A stretch of 64,000 nucleotides of DNA from Ovis canadensis (GCF_042477335.2 NC_091245.1:116408501-116472500); one strand, 5' to 3'. Counted from the stretch's first letter, positions 36,236 through 48,212 are shown. The notes: a model not told the origin generated them from the letters alone. Program-made: numbers and translations.

Positions 36236-36532
36236 TCTTTGTACCTTGCTGCTGCTGCTAAGTCGTTTCAGTCGTGTCCGATTCTGTGCGACCCCATAGA
36301 TGGCAGCCCACCAGGCTCCCTCGTCCCTGGGATTCTCCAGGCAAGAATACTGGAGTGGGTTGCCATTTCCTTCTCCAATGCATGAAGGTGAAAAGAAAAA
36401 GTGAAGTTGCTCAGTCATGTCTAACTCTTAGCGACCCCATGGACTGTAGCCTACCAGGCTCCTCTGTCCATGGGATTTTCCAGGCAAGAGTACTGGAGTG
36501 GGATGCCATTGCCTTCTTCATCTTTGTACCTT
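36236..36532 (-). mobile_element. BOV-A2 SINE, reverse, with 12-bp TSD
   Basis: Body 36248-36520, beginning with (GCT)n and containing both reverse monomers. Perfect 'tctttgtacctt' at 36236-36247 and 36521-36532. Confidence 0.95.
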
Positions 36533-36667
36533 AGAATCCCCTAAGGAGATTCAGAAATTACTCATTCCTGTGTTCTCCCCAGAGAGTGTAACATGAATGA
36601 TCTAGCAAGTGAGCAGAATGCTTAAAATGACTCGAATATGGTGATATGTTTAGGAATCACAGACTTG

Positions 36668-39133
36668 ATGTTCTGTTGCTCAGTCCCTAAGTCATGTCCA
36701 ATTCTTTGTGACCCCATGGACTACAGCATGCCAGAATTCCCCATCCTTCACTATCTCCCAGAATTTGCTCAAACTCATGTCCATTGAGTGGGTGATGCCA
36801 TCCAACTATCTCATCCTCTGTTGCCACCTTCTCCTCCTGTCCTTAATCTTTCCAGCATCAGGGTCTTTTCCAATAAGTCAGCTCTTCACACCAGGTTGTC
36901 AAAGTATTGGAGCTTCAGTTTCAGTCCTTCTATAGAATATTCAGGGTTCATTTCCTTTAAGACTGACTGGTTTGATGTCCTTGCTGTGCAAGAGGCTCTC
37001 AAGAATCTTCTCCAACACCACAGTTCAAAAATATCAGTTATTCATGCTCAGCCTACTTTATGGTCCAACTCTCACACCCATACATGTCTCGCTGAAAAGC
37101 CATAGCTCTGACTATACAGACCTTTTTCAGCAAAGCGATGTCTCTGCTTTTTAATATGCTGTCTAGTTTTGTCATAACTTCTCTTCCAAGAGCAAGCATC
37201 ATCTAACTTCATGGCTGCAGTCACTGTCTGCAGTGATTTTTGGAGCCCAAGAAAATAATATCTGCCACTGTTTCCATTTTTCCCCATCTATCTGTCATGA
37301 AGTGATGGGACCAGATGCCATGATCTTTGTTTTTTTTGAATGTTGAATTTCAAGCCAGACTTTTCACTCTCCTCTTTCACCCTCATTAAGAGGCTCTTTA
37401 GTTCCTCTTCAGTTTCTGCTATTAGAGTGGTGAATGAAAGTGAAAGTCGTTCAGTCACGTCTGACTCTTTTTGACCCCATTGACTAATATAATTCATGGA
37501 ATTATCCAAGCCAGAATACTGGAGTGTGTAGCCTTTGCCTTCTCCAGGGGATCTTCCCAACCCAGGGATCAAACCCAGGTCTCCTGCATTGCAGGCATTG
37601 ATCATTAGAGTGGTAATCATCTGCATTTCTGAGGTTGTTGATATTTCTCCCAGCAATCTTGATTCTAGCTTGTGATTCATTCAGCTCATCATTTTGCATG
37701 AAGTATTCTGCATATAAGTTAAATAAGCAGGGTGAAAATATGCAGCCTTGTCATACTCCTTTCTCAATTTCGAACCAGCCCATTGTTCCATGTCCAGTTC
37801 TAACTGTTGCTTCCTGACCTGCATACAGATGTCTCAAAAGGCAGGTAAGGTTGTCTGGTATTCCTATTTCTGCAAGAATTTTCCACAGTTTGTTTTGATG
37901 CACACAATCAAAGGCTTTAGTGTAGTCAATGAAGCAAAATTAGATGTCTTTCTGTAACTGCCTTGCTTTCTCTATGATCCAACAGATGTTGACAATTTGG
38001 TCTATGATTCTTCTGCCTTTTCTAGATCTAGCTTGTGCATATGAAAGTTCTCAGTTCACATACTACTGAAGCTTACTTAGCTTGAAGGATTTTGAGCACT
38101 ACCTTGCTAGCATATGAAATAAGTGCAATTGTATGGTAGTTTGAACATTATTTCGCTTTGCCCTTCTTTGTGATTGGAGTGAAAACTGAAATTTTCCAGT
38201 CCTGTGGCCACTGCTGAGTTTTCCAAATTTGCTAGCATATTGAATGTTGCACTTTCAAGGCATCATCTTTTCGGATTTGAAATAGCTCAGCTGGAATTCC
38301 ATCACTTCCACTAGATTTCTTTATAGTAATGCTTCTTAAGGCCCACTTGATTTCGCACTTCAGGATGTCTGGCTCTAGGTGAGTGACCACACCATTTTGG
38401 TCATTTGGGTCAATAACTTTTTTCTTTTTTTACAGTTCTGTGCATTTTTGCCACCTCTTCTCAGTCTCTTCTGCTTCTATTAGGTCCTTGCCATTTCTAT
38501 TCTTCATTGTACCTATCTTTGCATGAAATGTTCCCTTGGCATATTCAATTTTCTTGAAGAGATCTCTAGTTTTTCCTATTTTATTGTTTTCCTCTATTTC
38601 TTTGCATTGTTCACTTTAGAAGACCTTATCTCTTTGCTATTCTCTGGAACTCTGCATTCAGTTTGGTATATCTTTCCCTTTCTCCCTTGCCTTTTGTTTT
38701 TTCCTTTTCTCAGCTATTTGTAAAGCCTCCTCAGACAACCACTTCGCCTTCTTGTATTTCTTTTTCTTTGGGACGGTTTTGGTCACTGCCTCCTATATAA
38801 TGTTATGAACCTCCATCCATACTTCTGCAGGCACTCTTATCTATCAGATCTTATTCTTTGAATCTCTTTGTCACCTCCACTGCATAATCATTAAGCATTT
38901 GATTTAGGTCAGACTTGAATGGCCTAGTTTGTTTTTTTTTTTTTTCCCCTACTTCAATTAAACCAGAATTTTGCAATAAGGAGCTCATTATCTGAGCCAC
39001 AGTTATCTCCAGGTCTTATTTTTGCTGGTTGTATAGAGCTTCTCCATTTAAAGTGCAAAGAATATAATCAACCTGATTTTGGCATTGACCATCTGGTGAT
39101 GTCCATGTGTAGAATCCTCTCTTTTGTTGGAAG
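36668..39133 (-). mobile_element. BovB LINE, reverse, 3' two-thirds
   Basis: On the + strand it runs from the 3' end ('gttgctcagtccctaagtc') through RT sequence (reverse frames 37288-37680 and 37502-37699, split by an inserted Bov-tA-like piece near 37430-37605). It continues to the endonuclease region ending 'tgtttgctatgaccatg' at about 39133. Stops and indels abound. Confidence 0.88.
37433..37610 (-). mobile_element. Bov-tA SINE fragment inside the reverse BovB
   Basis: 'gaaagtgaaagtcgttcagtc', 'ccagaatactggagtg' and 'ggatcttcccaacccaggg' interrupt the BovB between the 'ctgctatt' (37420) and 'agagtggtaatcatctgc' (37608) parts. 'attagagtggt' occurs on both sides as a likely TSD. Confidence 0.8.
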
Positions 39134-39144
39134 AGGGTGTTTGC

Positions 39145-40092
39145 TATGACCATGAAAAACTTTGTCCACTGCAGAAAGGAACAGCAAACCACTCCAGTAT
39201 TTTTCCTTCAAGAACCTCAAGAACAGTATGAAAAGGCAAAAAGATATGACAGTGGAAGATGAGCCCACCCCCAGGTCAATAAGGCCTCTAATATGCTATT
39301 GAAGAAGAGCGAAGATATAGCTCCAGAAAGAATGAAGAGGATGGGCCAAAGTGAAAATGATGCTCATTTTTGGATGTGTCTGGTGGTAAAAGTAAAGTCC
39401 GATGATATAAAGAATAATAATGTATAGGAAACCTGGAATGTTACGTCCGTGAATCAAGGTAAATTGGACATGGTCAGGCAGGAGATGACAAGATTGAATA
39501 TTGACATCTTAGGAATCAGTGAACTAAAATGGATGGGAATGGGTGAATTTAATTCAGAAGGCCATTATATCTACTACTGTGGGGAAGAATTCCTTAGAAG
39601 AAATGAAGTAGCCCTCATAGTCAACAAAAGAATCTGAAATGCACATGTTAACCAATACAATATTGTAAAGTAATTAGCCTCCAATTAAAATAAATATATT
39701 TAAATTAAAAAAAAAAAAGAATCTGAAATGCAGTACTTGAGTGCAGTCTCAAAAATGACAGAATGATCTTGGTTCATTTCCAAGACAACCATGAAATATA
39801 CTGTAATCCAAGTCTATGCCCCAACCACTAATGTCAAAGAAGATGAACAGTTCTATGAAGGCTTTCTAGATCTAACACCAAGAAGAGTTGTCCTTTTCAT
39901 CATAGGGGATTGGAGTGCAAAAGTGGGAAGTCAAGAGATACCTGGAGTAACAGGCAAGTTTGGCCTTGGGGTACAAAATGAAGTAAGGCAAAGTCTAAGA
40001 CAGTTTTGCCAAGAGAATGCGCTGGTCATAGGAAACACCCTTGTCCAACAACACAAGAGACGATCTACACATGGACATCACTTACTTGTGGT
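39145..40092 (+). mobile_element. BovB LINE 5' part, forward, abutting the reverse BovB
   Basis: Starts 'ttgtccactgcagaaagg' in the BovB 5' region. It contains the start of the endonuclease (MNQGKLDMVRQEMTRLNIDI from 39449, GDWSAKVGSQE near 39908) and ends at 'tacacatggacatcac' near 40082. The adjoining reverse copy starts at almost the same BovB position. A 75-bp L1 tail is inserted at 39644. Confidence 0.88.
39644..39718 (+). mobile_element. 75-bp L1 3'-end insertion in BovB
   Basis: Contains 'accaatacaatattgtaaag' and 'tagcctccaattaaaat' then an A-tail. It is flanked by 'gaatctgaaatgca' at 39630-39643 and 39719-39732 (up to 18 bp with the preceding A's). This is an extremely 5'-truncated L1 insertion. 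Confidence 0.92.
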
Positions 40093-40509
40093 ATGTTTAA
40101 TGAGTGACGACCATTGTTCCCCTAGCCCATTACCATTATTTGTCAGTGTTTTCCTTACCAATAGAACTTCAGTTTTCCTTCACGCATTAAATAACCATGT
40201 GCACAAAAATGCAGAATTCATCCAGTTCAGTGGGGTGAATCTTAATTATTCTTAGTTGTATTCTCTCTGTGGCAATAATTAATTTGAGGGTTATGAAATA
40301 GGGCAAAATATAAGTGGGCAAAAATTATGGGAAAGGTTTCTTTGCAATTAACAAAGGAGACTTCTGTGAGAAAATAGTTCTCTTTTTTTTCCTACCTCTG
40401 GACATTAACTTTGTGGGGGGAGACATCATGGCTATTGAGATCTTGCAGGGAGTGAGACATAGAAAAGATCAAGGAAGCACACTAACAATGCCTAATGACA
40501 GATGAAAAG
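40093..40509. other. No gene recognised
   Basis: Unique-looking sequence with two short open frames (one continuing from BovB) and no domain. Confidence 0.4.
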
Positions 40510-40830
40510 AAATTTTTTTTTTAATTTAAAAAATATTGAAGTATAGTTGATTTACAATGTGTTAGTTTCAGGTGTACAGCAAAGTAATTCTGCTATACAT
40601 ACTTATACAACTATTCTTGTTCAGATTCTTTTCACTTATAGGTTATTAAAAAATATTGAGTATATTTACCTGTGCTATACAGTAGATCCTTACAGTTTAT
40701 TTTTTGTTTAATAATGTGTATATGTTAATCTCAATCTATAATGTACTGCCCCACTTTTCCCTTTTGGTAATCATAAGTTTATTTTCTAAGTTGGTAGGTC
40801 TATTTCTATGTTTTTGTTGATAATCAGTGT
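40510..40830 (-). mobile_element. L1 3' UTR remnant
   Basis: 'gaagtatagttgatttacaatg', 'tttcaggtgtacagcaaag', 'ctgtgctatacagtagatcc' and 'gtgtatatgttaatc' are hallmarks of an older artiodactyl L1 3' UTR, here in reverse orientation. Confidence 0.8.
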
Positions 40831-41604
40831 ACCACTAAAACTTAATAAACCCGAATAACCAACATATTATCTGACCTTGTGGTATTTATTATTTATGTTA
40901 CTTTACTCGGTGTTTCTGGGATTTATACCCAAAAGTATACTAAATAATACATGAATTCTTAATTTTATATTTAGTGTCAAGAGAAATATACTATCTTAGG
41001 ACAAAATGATGACTGACCCCAAACTTCATATTGTCCCTGAAGAGAGATCTGTGGATATTTTGCAAAAAAGTATGATAGTTTTCTTACATGGCCACAACTA
41101 AAAGATTATGGATTTATTTCAAATTTTCATATTTTAAAAAATTAATCTGATTCATATCTGTCATAAGAAATTTACTAAAATTCTTCTTGAACCTCTTTCT
41201 ATGTTCCCTGTGCCATTTAAAATATTGATGAGAAGACCAGAGATAGGAGAACCACAAAAATAAAATAAAAAAACAACACGTACCTACCAATTAGATTATC
41301 ATTGACATAATCACACCATGATACAGGACTTCTCAAAAAAGGTCCTAGGATACATTTGGTACCAGGTTGCAGGAGGCAGTTGTTGAGAGCAAGTGACAAA
41401 CTGTCCTTTACATTGTTTCCTAAAAACTCTCTTCTAGAAGAAGTCAAAAAGAAAGTTATATAGAGATTAATTGAAGCTTCAATCAATTTTTGTGGGTGAT
41501 AGTCCACTAAGTTCCTTTGCTTTCAAATGCTGCTTTTCCTTTAAGGATTCTGTAATACCAGTTTTCTATTTTCCCCAGTGTAGTTTTGAAACTGTTAATA
41601 ATTA

Positions 41605-41830
41605 TAAATAACATTTATTGAATGCTCACCATGTACCATTCATCATGCCAGGCTTTTTATGTGTATCATCTCAAATAGTCCTCACCACTGACCTTTGAGG
41701 ACCATGGGCCTTGGAGAGTTTAAGTGCCTTGTGAAAGGACCCACAGTTATTGAATAGAAGTGCTGGGTTGGAAGCCAAGTTGGTGCTGTTAGCAACAGCA
41801 CAGTATTGTCTTTTATCCACTGTGGAAAGT
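41605..41830 (+). repeat. MIR element
   Basis: 'atttattgaatgctcaccatgtacc', 'tttatgtgtatcatctcaaat', 'gagtttaagtgcc' and 'acccacagttattgaatag' follow the full MIR order. Confidence 0.75.
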
Positions 41831-41834
41831 TGTG

Positions 41835-42800
41835 AAAAGAACACAAACTCATCATCTAGCTCTACCATTGACTACCACTGTGACCTTGGCCTTCTTCACC
41901 AGGTCCCTGTAAAGACTGAACCATGCTCTTTGTAAACTGAAAGTCCTATCCAAATGTAACATGCCATTCCAGTATCTTGGTTGTTGAGGTTTGTTCAATG
42001 AACATTGATAGACACCTTACTTTGGGCCAGACCTTTTGCTCAGTCCTGGGAATACAACAATGTGTAAGGGATGAGAGTTCCTTTCCTGTCATTCCTGAAC
42101 TTTGGCAGTCAGAGTGAGGCCACATTTCTCTTTCCAGACAGACACGAGGCTGCCCCAATTCTGGCTGTGTGTCCCTAAGCCATGCTGGTAAAAGCCTGTT
42201 GAGAATTTTTGCCAACATTTCTTCAGCTGCCTCATGTTTAATGAAATCAGAAAGAAGCCTGCACACCTGACAGTAGTTCAGAATATGAGGTGAATGATTA
42301 AAGTTTAAAAGGTCGTATACCATTGTAATACTGAAAAGAAACTTTATGATTCATCATTCCTGATGTAATGTCATCTGTTTAATAAAGCCATATTTCACTC
42401 ACAGCTCATTTTTAATGGGCCTATTTAAGTAATGGCAACGGAGTTGTTTTTTTCCACCCCCACCCCCCAAAGCTCAGTGTTTTTTTATGGATTATACTTG
42501 AAAACAACACAGTAGTTTAGGACTTGGATATATACAGTATCTTTCAGCCTTTAGTGACTAGATATTATTTATGCCAAATCCCTCTACTTGGACTGAAATA
42601 TCAAGCAAAGGCAAACAAGCAGCTGGATATGCTAATACACAAGTAAACAATGTCTCCTTTAATTGTATGAATTGGAATTTATATCATGGGCAAATATGGT
42701 TATCTGTAAGCTACTTCGATGGGCAGTGGTCAGAGGGAATCATGCCCAGGGTGGCATTTTATTCAAGCAAGGCCGTAGAATCCACTGGACCTGCGTGTTT
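41835..42800. other. No gene confirmed
   Basis: Holds a 125-codon minus-strand frame with an ATG start (42323 down to 41946). I recognise no domain in it, and part overlaps old-repeat-like sequence near 42000-42070. The rest is unique-looking, with a C-run near 42460-42470. Confidence 0.35.
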
Positions 42801-42809
42801 TAAACCAGT

Positions 42810-43045
42810 GCTTCTTCCCAGGATACAAATTTTTTTTGTACCCCAGGGGACATTTGGCAATGACTGGAGATGTCTTTTCTTGTCACAACAGGACACAATG
42901 GAAAGGGTATTGCCATTGGAATATGGTGGACAGACGAGGGATGCACCCAAACATTCTGCAACACACAGGAACCCGCTCTTCTCTGCCCAACAGATAATTA
43001 TTTGGCGTAAAATATCAACAGTGGTGAGATTCAGAAATATTGAAT
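42810..43045 (-). mobile_element. MER5-like hAT DNA-transposon remnant
   Basis: 'cccaggggacatttggcaatg', 'ctggagatg', 'gggatgcacccaaacattctgcaa' and 'acagataattatttggc..aaaatatcaacagtg' match the MER5A-type non-autonomous hAT (Charlie) consensus. Orientation is uncertain. Confidence 0.65.
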
Positions 43046-43077
43046 TTGATGGTTGGATGTAGGGTGGGAGACTGGAA

Positions 43078-45209
43078 TTCAGTCAATCAGTTCAGTCGCT
43101 CAATCGTGTCTAACTCCTTGTGTGACCCCACGAACCACGGCATGCCAGGCCTCCCTGTCCACCACAAACTCCTGGAATTTACCCAAATTCATGTCCATTG
43201 AGTTGGTGATGCCATCCAACCATCTCATTCTCTGTTATCCCTTTCTCCTCCTGCCCCCAATCCCTCCCAGCATCAGGGTCTTTTTCATGAGTCAGCTCTT
43301 CTCATCAGGTGGCCAAAGTATTGGAGTTTCAGCATCAACATCAGTCCTTCCAATGAACACCCAGGACTGATCTCTTTTAGGATGGACTGGTTGCATCACC
43401 TTGCAGTACAAGGGATTCTCAAGAGTCTTCTCCAACACCACAGTCCAAAAGGAACAATGCTTCTGCACTCAGCTTTCTTTATAGTCCAATTCTCACAAAG
43501 ATACATGACTACTGGAAAAGCCATAGCCTTCACTAGACAGATCTTTGTTGACAAAGTAATGTCTCTGCTTTTTAATATGCTGTCTAGTTTGGTCATAGCT
43601 TTCCTTCCGAGTAAGTGTCTTTTAATTTCATGGCTGCAATCACCATCCGCAGTGATTTTGCAGACCAAAAAATAAAGTCAGCCACTGTTTCCACTGTTTC
43701 CCCATCTATTTGCCGTGAAGTGATGGGACCAGATGTATGATTTTAGTTTTCTGAATGCTGCGCTTTAAGCCAACTTTTTCACTCTCCTTTTTCACTTTCA
43801 TCAAGAGGCTTTTTAGTTCCTCTTCACTTTCTGCCATAAGGGCAGTGTCATCTGCATATGTGAGGTTATTGATATTTCTCCCGGCAATCTTGATTCCAGC
43901 TTGTGTCCCTTCCAGCCCAGCATTTCTTATGATGTACTCTGCATATAAGTTAAACAAGCAGGTTGACAATATATAGCCTTGACGTACTCCTTTTTTATTT
44001 GGAACCAGTCTGTTGTTCCATGTCCAGATTTAACTGGTGCTTCCAGACCTGCCTACAGGTCTCTCAAGAGGCAGGTCGGGTGGTCTGGTGTTCCCATCAC
44101 TTGAAGAATTTTCCACAGTTTATTGTGATCCACACAGTCAAGGGCTTTGGCATAGTCAATAAATCAGAAACAGATGTTTTTCTGTAACTCTCTTGCTTTT
44201 CTGATGATCCAGTGGATGTTGGCAACTTTGCTTTTTGCTTCCCTTTCTTTCACAGCTATTTGTAAGGCCTCCCCAGACAGCCATTTTGCTTTTTGCATTT
44301 CTTATTCTTGGGGATGGTCTTGATCCCTATCTCCTTTATAATGTCATGAACCTCATTCCATAGTTCATCAGGCACTCTGTCCATCAGATATAGTCTCTTA
44401 AATCTATTTCTCACTTCCACTGTATAGTCATAAGGGATTTGATTTGGGTCCTACATGAATGGTCTAGTGGTTTTCCCTACTTTCTTCAATTTAAATCTGA
44501 ATTTGGCAATAAGGAGTTCTTGATCTGAGCCACAGTCAGCTCCCAGTCTTGTTTTTGCTGACTGTATAGAGCTTCTCCATCTTTGGCTGCAAAGAATATA
44601 AGCAATCTGATTTCGGTGTTGACCATCTGGTGATGTCCATGTGTAGAGCCTTCTCTAGTGTTGTTAGAAGAGGATGTTTGCTATGACCAGTGTGTTCTCC
44701 TGGAAAAACTCTATTAGCCTTTGCCCTGCTTCATTCTGTACTCCAAGGCAAAATTTTGCTGTTACTCCAGGTGTTTCTTGACTTCCTACTTTTGCATTCC
44801 AGTCCTGTATAATGAAAAGGACATCTTTTTTGGGGTGTTAGTTCTAAAAGGTCTTGTAGGTCTGTATAGACCCATTTGACTTCAATTTATTCCACGTTAC
44901 TGGTCGGGGAATAGACTTGGATTACTGTGATATTGAATGATTTGCCTTGGAAACGAACAGAGATCATTCTGTTGTTTTTGAGATTGCATCTAAGTACTGC
45001 ATTTTGGACTCTTTCATTGAGTATAATGGCTACTCCATTTCTTCTAAGGGATTCCTGCCCACAGTGGTAGATATAATGGTCATCTGAGTTAAATTTACCC
45101 ATTCCAGTACATCTTAGTTTGCTGACTCCTAGAATGTCGACATTCACTCTTGCCATTTCGTATTTGACCGCTTCCAATTTGCCTTGATTCATGGACCTAA
45201 CATTCCAGG
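43078..45209 (-). mobile_element. BovB LINE, reverse, with internal deletion
   Basis: From the 3' end 'tcagttcagtcgctcaatcg' to 'ggacctaacattccagg' near the start of the ORF. Reverse frames at 43396-43668 and 43706-43969 carry RT-thumb sequence and a YADD box (LTYADDTALMAES). At about 44225 the sequence jumps from 'gtggatgttggcaac' to 'cacagctatttgtaagg'. The reverse BovB at 36668-39133 has roughly 700 bp more between these points. The 5' frame 44887-45192 encodes the endonuclease N-terminus. Confidence 0.9.
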
Positions 45210-45256
45210 TCGGACACGACTGAGCGACTTCACTTTCACTTTCACTTTCACTTTCA
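45210..45256 (+). mobile_element. SINE 3'-tail fragment at a BovB junction
   Basis: 'cggacacgactgagcgac' followed by repeated 'ttcact' units is the 3' end of a Bov-tA/BOV-A SINE without its body. It lies exactly between two opposed BovB copies. Confidence 0.65.
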
Positions 45257-45259
45257 TTT

Positions 45260-46250
45260 AATTTCTATGCATGTCAAGAAGTAAAGGTCAGAACTGGACA
45301 TGGAAAAACAGACTGGTTCCAAATTGGAAAAGAAGTACATCAAGGCTGTATACTGTCACCTTGTTTATTTAACTTATATGCGGAGTACATCATGCGAAAT
45401 GCTAGAGTGGATAAAGCATAAGCTGGAACCAAGATTGTCAGGATAAATGTCAATAACTTCAGATATGCAGATGACATGACCCTTGTGGCCGAAAGCAAAG
45501 AGAAACTAAAGAGCTTCTTGATAAACGTGAAAAAGGAGAGTGAAAAATCTGGCTTAAAATTCAACATTCAAAAAGAAAAGATCATGACACCTGGTCCCAT
45601 CACTTCATGGCAAGTAGATGGGGAAACAATGAAAACAGTGAAAGACTTTATTTTCTTGGGCTACAAGATCACTGCAGACAGCGACTGCAGTCACGAAATT
45701 AAAAGATGCTTGCTCCTTGGGAAAAAAGCTATGACACTTGCTCCTTGGAAGAAAACCTAGAAAGCATGTTAAAAAGCAAAGTTATTACTTTGCCAACAAA
45801 GATCTGTCTATTCAAAGCTATGGTTTTGCCAGTAGTCATGTGTGGATATGAGAGTTGGACTGTAAAGAAAACTGAACACTGAGAAACTGATGCTTTGAAC
45901 TATGGTGTTGGAGAAGGCTCCTGAGAGTCCCTTGGATGGTAAGGAGATCAAACCCATCAAGCCTAAAATAAATCAGTCCTGAATCTTTATTGAAAGGACT
46001 GATGCTGAAGCTGAAGCTCCAATACTTTGAGCTGACTCATTGGAAAAGACCCTGATGCTGGGAAGGATTGAAGGCAGGAGGAGAAGGGAATGACAGAGGA
46101 TGAGATGACTGAATGGCATCACCAACTCAATGGCCATGGGCTTGAGCAAGCTCCGGGAGTTGGTGATGGACAGGGAAGCCTGGCATCCTGCAGTCCATGG
46201 GGTCGCAAAGAGTCAGACATGACTGAATGACCGAACTGAACTGAACTGAA
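45260..46250 (+). mobile_element. BovB LINE 3' third, forward
   Basis: Starts within the RT ('ctatgcatgtcaagaag'), passes the region of the YADD box ('agatatgcagatgacatgacc') and ends 'ccgaactgaactgaactgaa'. The frame 45476-45760 is broken soon after. Confidence 0.9.
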
Positions 46251-46257
46251 TCTTATG

Positions 46258-46390
46258 CTGATGGAGTAGTTAATATTCTTCCATTTTAAAGATTGGGAAA
46301 CTAAGCCTTAGTGATTATCTAATGTCTCAAAGATTTTTAAATGATAGAGCAAGTTTTTAATCCCATATCTGTCTAAACCCGATGCCCCTG
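46258..46390 (+). repeat. MIR remnant
   Basis: 'attttaaagattgggaaactaagcc' and 'taatgtctcaaag' resemble the MIR core. Confidence 0.5.
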
Positions 46391-46850
46391 AAACAATTGT
46401 TTGTGCTATTAGTTTTTTGAAAATGACTCTAATGGGGGCTAATTAAATGTATATCAATCTTCTTTCACTGCTGCGACATTGGTTCAGTCTCTGATTGGGG
46501 AACTAAGATTCTCACAAGCTGCACACATGGCCAAAAAAACATAAACAAAAATATTTTAAAATGTGGATGAGCTTAAATGTGGAATATACTATCCAGTCCT
46601 CATCACTCTCTCACTTACTTTAGTCCCCAGTGACCACTTCACATATCTATGTTATCTACCTAACTACTATCAATTAGTGTCCAAGGCTTTCCACATTGCT
46701 ATTATAGTCTATCCTTCTCTAATTTACCTGGCTGGTGAGAAAAGCTCTCAGGGCTAGATTCTAAGAATAAACTACCTGGAAGTTGGTCTCACAAGAATAA
46801 TGTCCTCATTATAGAGAAGAGAAAATATACTCTGAACATGCAAAATATAG
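46391..46850. other. No gene recognised
   Basis: Unique-looking sequence. The 64-codon frame at 46563-46757 has no recognisable feature. Confidence 0.4.
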
Positions 46851-47587
46851 ACATACTCTCTTCAGTTCAGTTCAGTCGCTCATTTGTGTCTGACTCTTTG
46901 AGACCCCGTAGACTGCAGCATAGCAGGCTTCCCTGTCTGTCACCAACTCCCAGAGCTTGCTCAAACTCTTGTCCATCTAGTCGGTGATGCCATCCAACCA
47001 TCTCATCCTCTGTCATCTCCTTCTCCTCCTGCCTTCAATCTTTCCCAACATGAGGGTCTTTCCCATTGAGTCAGTCCTTTGCATCAGGTGGCCCAAGTAT
47101 TGGAGTTTCAGCTTCAGTATCACTCCTTCCAATGAATATTCAGGACTGATTTCCTTTAGGATGGACTGGTTGGATCTCCTTGTGCTCCAAGGGATTCTCA
47201 AGAGTCTTCTCCAATACTACAGTTCAAAAGCATCAATTCTTCAGCATGCAGCTTTCTTTATAGTCCAACTCTGACGTCCATACATGACTACTAGAAAAAT
47301 CATAGCTTTGACTAGACAGACTTTTGTCAGAAAAGTAATGTCTCTACTTTTTAATATGCTGTCTAGGTTGGTCATAGCTTTTTTTCTGAGGAGCAAGGGT
47401 CTTTTAATTTCATGTCTGCAGTCACCATCTGCAGTGATTTCAGAGCCCCCCAAAATAAAGTCTGACACTATTTCCATTGTTTCCCCCTCTGTTTGCCTTG
47501 AAGTGATGGGACCAGATGCCATGATCTTAGTTTTCTGAATGTTGAGTTTTAAGCCAACTTTTTGACTCTTCTTTCTCACATACTCTC
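46851..47587 (-). mobile_element. BovB LINE 3' fragment, reverse, with 10-bp TSD
   Basis: The body 46861-47577 begins 'ttcagttcagttcagtcgctc' and stops within the RT-thumb region. 'acatactctc' is repeated at 46851-46860 and 47578-47587. Confidence 0.93.
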
Positions 47588-47756
47588 CTACCAGTGGCAA
47601 TTTCCAAGACAGAAAGGAAAGGAGAGTATTCCTGATGAAGTTGAAGCTAGAATGATAAGAAACTTAATGGAATTATCCAAACTGGAATCTGGCCAAGATT
47701 TAGAGCTACCACCTGCACAAGTTAGGGTCACTAGACAGAGGAACTGATTAAAGTTG

Positions 47757-47802
47757 TTTTTTTTTTTCTTTCTTTCTTTCTTTCTTTTTTTTTTTTTCTT
47801 TT
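47757..47802. repeat. T-rich / (CTTT)n simple repeat
   Basis: T-runs with about five CTTT units. Confidence 0.9.
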
Positions 47803-48017
47803 CCTGATAAATGGGCCTCCTAAAAGCTCAGCAGTCTGGAGCCCATGCTGGGCAGATCTGACAAAGTATTCTCCTTTGAGCAAAAGCCACTTGGCAAATA
47901 TCCTCTTCAGAGAAGTTTCATCCTCATGAGTGAGGCTTTCTGACTCCAAGGCCGTGTGTAATTTTCATTTTCATCAGCTCTCTGCCAGTGAATGACCACA
48001 GTCTGGTTAAAAAGTGA

Positions 48018-48019
<2 letters not shown>

Positions 48020-48053
<34 letters not shown>
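48020..48053. repeat. (GT)n microsatellite
   Basis: About 17 GT units adjoining the tail side of the reverse Bov-tA that follows. Confidence 0.95.
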
Positions 48054-48054
<1 letters not shown>

Positions 48055-48056
<2 letters not shown>

Positions 48057-48212
48057 CTGTCACTTCAGTCATGTCTGACTCTTTGTGACCCTATGGACTG
48101 TAGCTCTCCAGGCTCCTCTGTCAATGGGATTCTCCAGGTAAGAATACTGGAGTGAGTTGCCATGACTTCTTCCAGGGGATCTTCCTGACCAGGGATCAAA
48201 CCAAGAACCCCT
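48055..48212 (-). mobile_element. Bov-tA SINE, reverse, truncated
   Basis: 'cttcagtcatgtctgactc', 'ccaggctcctctgtcaatgg' and 'ggggatcttcctgaccaggg' identify it. The tRNA head is lost. Confidence 0.85.

Noticed and set aside
41946..42323. 125-codon minus-strand frame with ATG start
   Set aside because: No recognised domain, partial overlap with old-repeat-like sequence, and no splice context. Kept only as unconfirmed.
42571..43062. 163-codon + strand frame
   Set aside because: More than half lies in the MER5-like repeat and the start is unsupported.
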